A stretch of DNA of 64,000 bases, from assembly GCA_017394865.1 (NCBI GenBank), contig JAFPWT010000008.1:147417-211416 (forward strand). Direction: 5' to 3'. This document shows, piece after piece, positions 63,855 through 64,000 of the stretch (position 1 is the stretch's first letter; every line of letters begins with the position of its first letter). A program made the translations under genes and the position numbers. This stretch comes from Bacteroidales bacterium. GTDB taxonomy: Bacteria; Bacteroidota; Bacteroidia; Bacteroidales; F082. Below the pieces are notes generated by a model, which was given only the letters and a program-made list of their open reading frames with translations, did not search any database and was not told the origin of the DNA.

Positions 63855-64000
63855 ATGGCAAAATTCAGAGGAGCCATCGTCGTTGACATCGAGCGTTGCA
63901 AAGGCTGCGGCGTATGCATCACAGCCTGCCCATGCAAGGTCATCGAACTGGCAAAAGAAGTTAACGGAAAAGGTTACAATTACGCCTTCATGGCGAACCC
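63855..64000 (+). CDS. 4Fe-4S ferredoxin-type protein, N-terminal part (cut by window edge)
   Basis: Starts MAKFRGAIVVDIERCKGCGV; the cluster motif is Cys 15, 18, 21, 25 (CX2CX2CX3C). The sequence suits the delta (ferredoxin-like) subunit of a 2-oxoacid:ferredoxin oxidoreductase, which commonly starts such an operon, but only 48 residues are visible. A weak -7 element TAATTTCG lies at 63800-63807. Confidence 0.9.
   Translation, partial: MAKFRGAIVVDIERCKGCGVCITACPCKVIELAKEVNGKGYNYAFMAN

Overview
The window comes from a Bacteroidota chromosome, most likely an uncultured gut- or rumen-type Bacteroidales. Evidence: promoters fit the Bacteroidetes sigma-ABfr form (TTTG or TTG, 18-21 bp, TAnnTTTG). 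There are a type IX secretion C-terminal domain, many lipoproteins with SusD-era style signal peptides, CarboxypepD_reg proteins, FISUMP lipoproteins and GLUG/YGGGN surface proteins. No rRNA, prophage, CRISPR array or insertion sequence was seen.

Layout. 1-9.0 kb (minus strand) is the core translation/transcription operon: tRNA-Thr(TGT), tRNA-Tyr, tRNA-Gly, tRNA-Thr(GGT), tuf, tRNA-Trp, secE, nusG, rplK, rplA, rplJ, rplL, an attenuator-like hairpin, rpoB and the start of rpoC. 9.1-10.8 kb holds a short HPF, a XerC/D recombinase and rpsU. 10.8-18.5 kb (minus) is an accessory array: small membrane proteins, a voltage-sensor channel with an odd pore, pyroglutamyl peptidase, a coiled-coil protein, three paralogues carrying two copies each of a KV-FG repeat, a three-helix membrane protein, a PD-(D/E)XK-like protein, and a membrane Ser/Thr kinase, with three micro-ORFs that copy the N-termini of neighbours and a long rod-shaped inverted repeat with its own promoter. 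A plus-strand regulator diverges from the kinase.

19.2-28.2 kb: radical SAM protein, DPP-IV, a T9SS cargo protein, a small protein with a sorting-like C-terminus, three FISUMP lipoproteins and two tRNA-Val genes. 28.3-38.4 kb: aminotransferase with two secreted CarboxypepD_reg proteins; then a minus-strand run of higBA, uracil-DNA glycosylase-like protein, outer-membrane protein, S41 protease, dicarboxylate symporter and GNAT; then a truncated sigma factor that appears fused to the tail of an outer-membrane protein, and a GNAT.

38.6-52.7 kb is a surface-protein locus of three very large plus-strand genes (two tandem paralogues of about 1130 residues and one of about 2370 residues) built from GLUG and YGGGN repeats, bracketed by two closely related GNAT genes on the other strand. 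52.7-64 kb returns to ordinary metabolism: kinase, S41 protease, CDP-alcohol phosphotransferase, flavin-type oxidase, GNAT, C26 amidase, thioesterases, CTP synthase, M28 peptidase, HD hydrolase and a ferredoxin-type subunit cut by the window edge. The last intergenic stretch holds a probable small RNA with a duplicated motif and a GC-rich nested-palindrome element.

The best candidates for something undescribed are the 10.8-18.5 kb array with its KV-FG repeat proteins, the two structured intergenic elements (about 17.0 kb and 63.2-63.7 kb), and the tandem YGGGN locus whose three proteins share the same C-terminal module in place of a T9SS tail.
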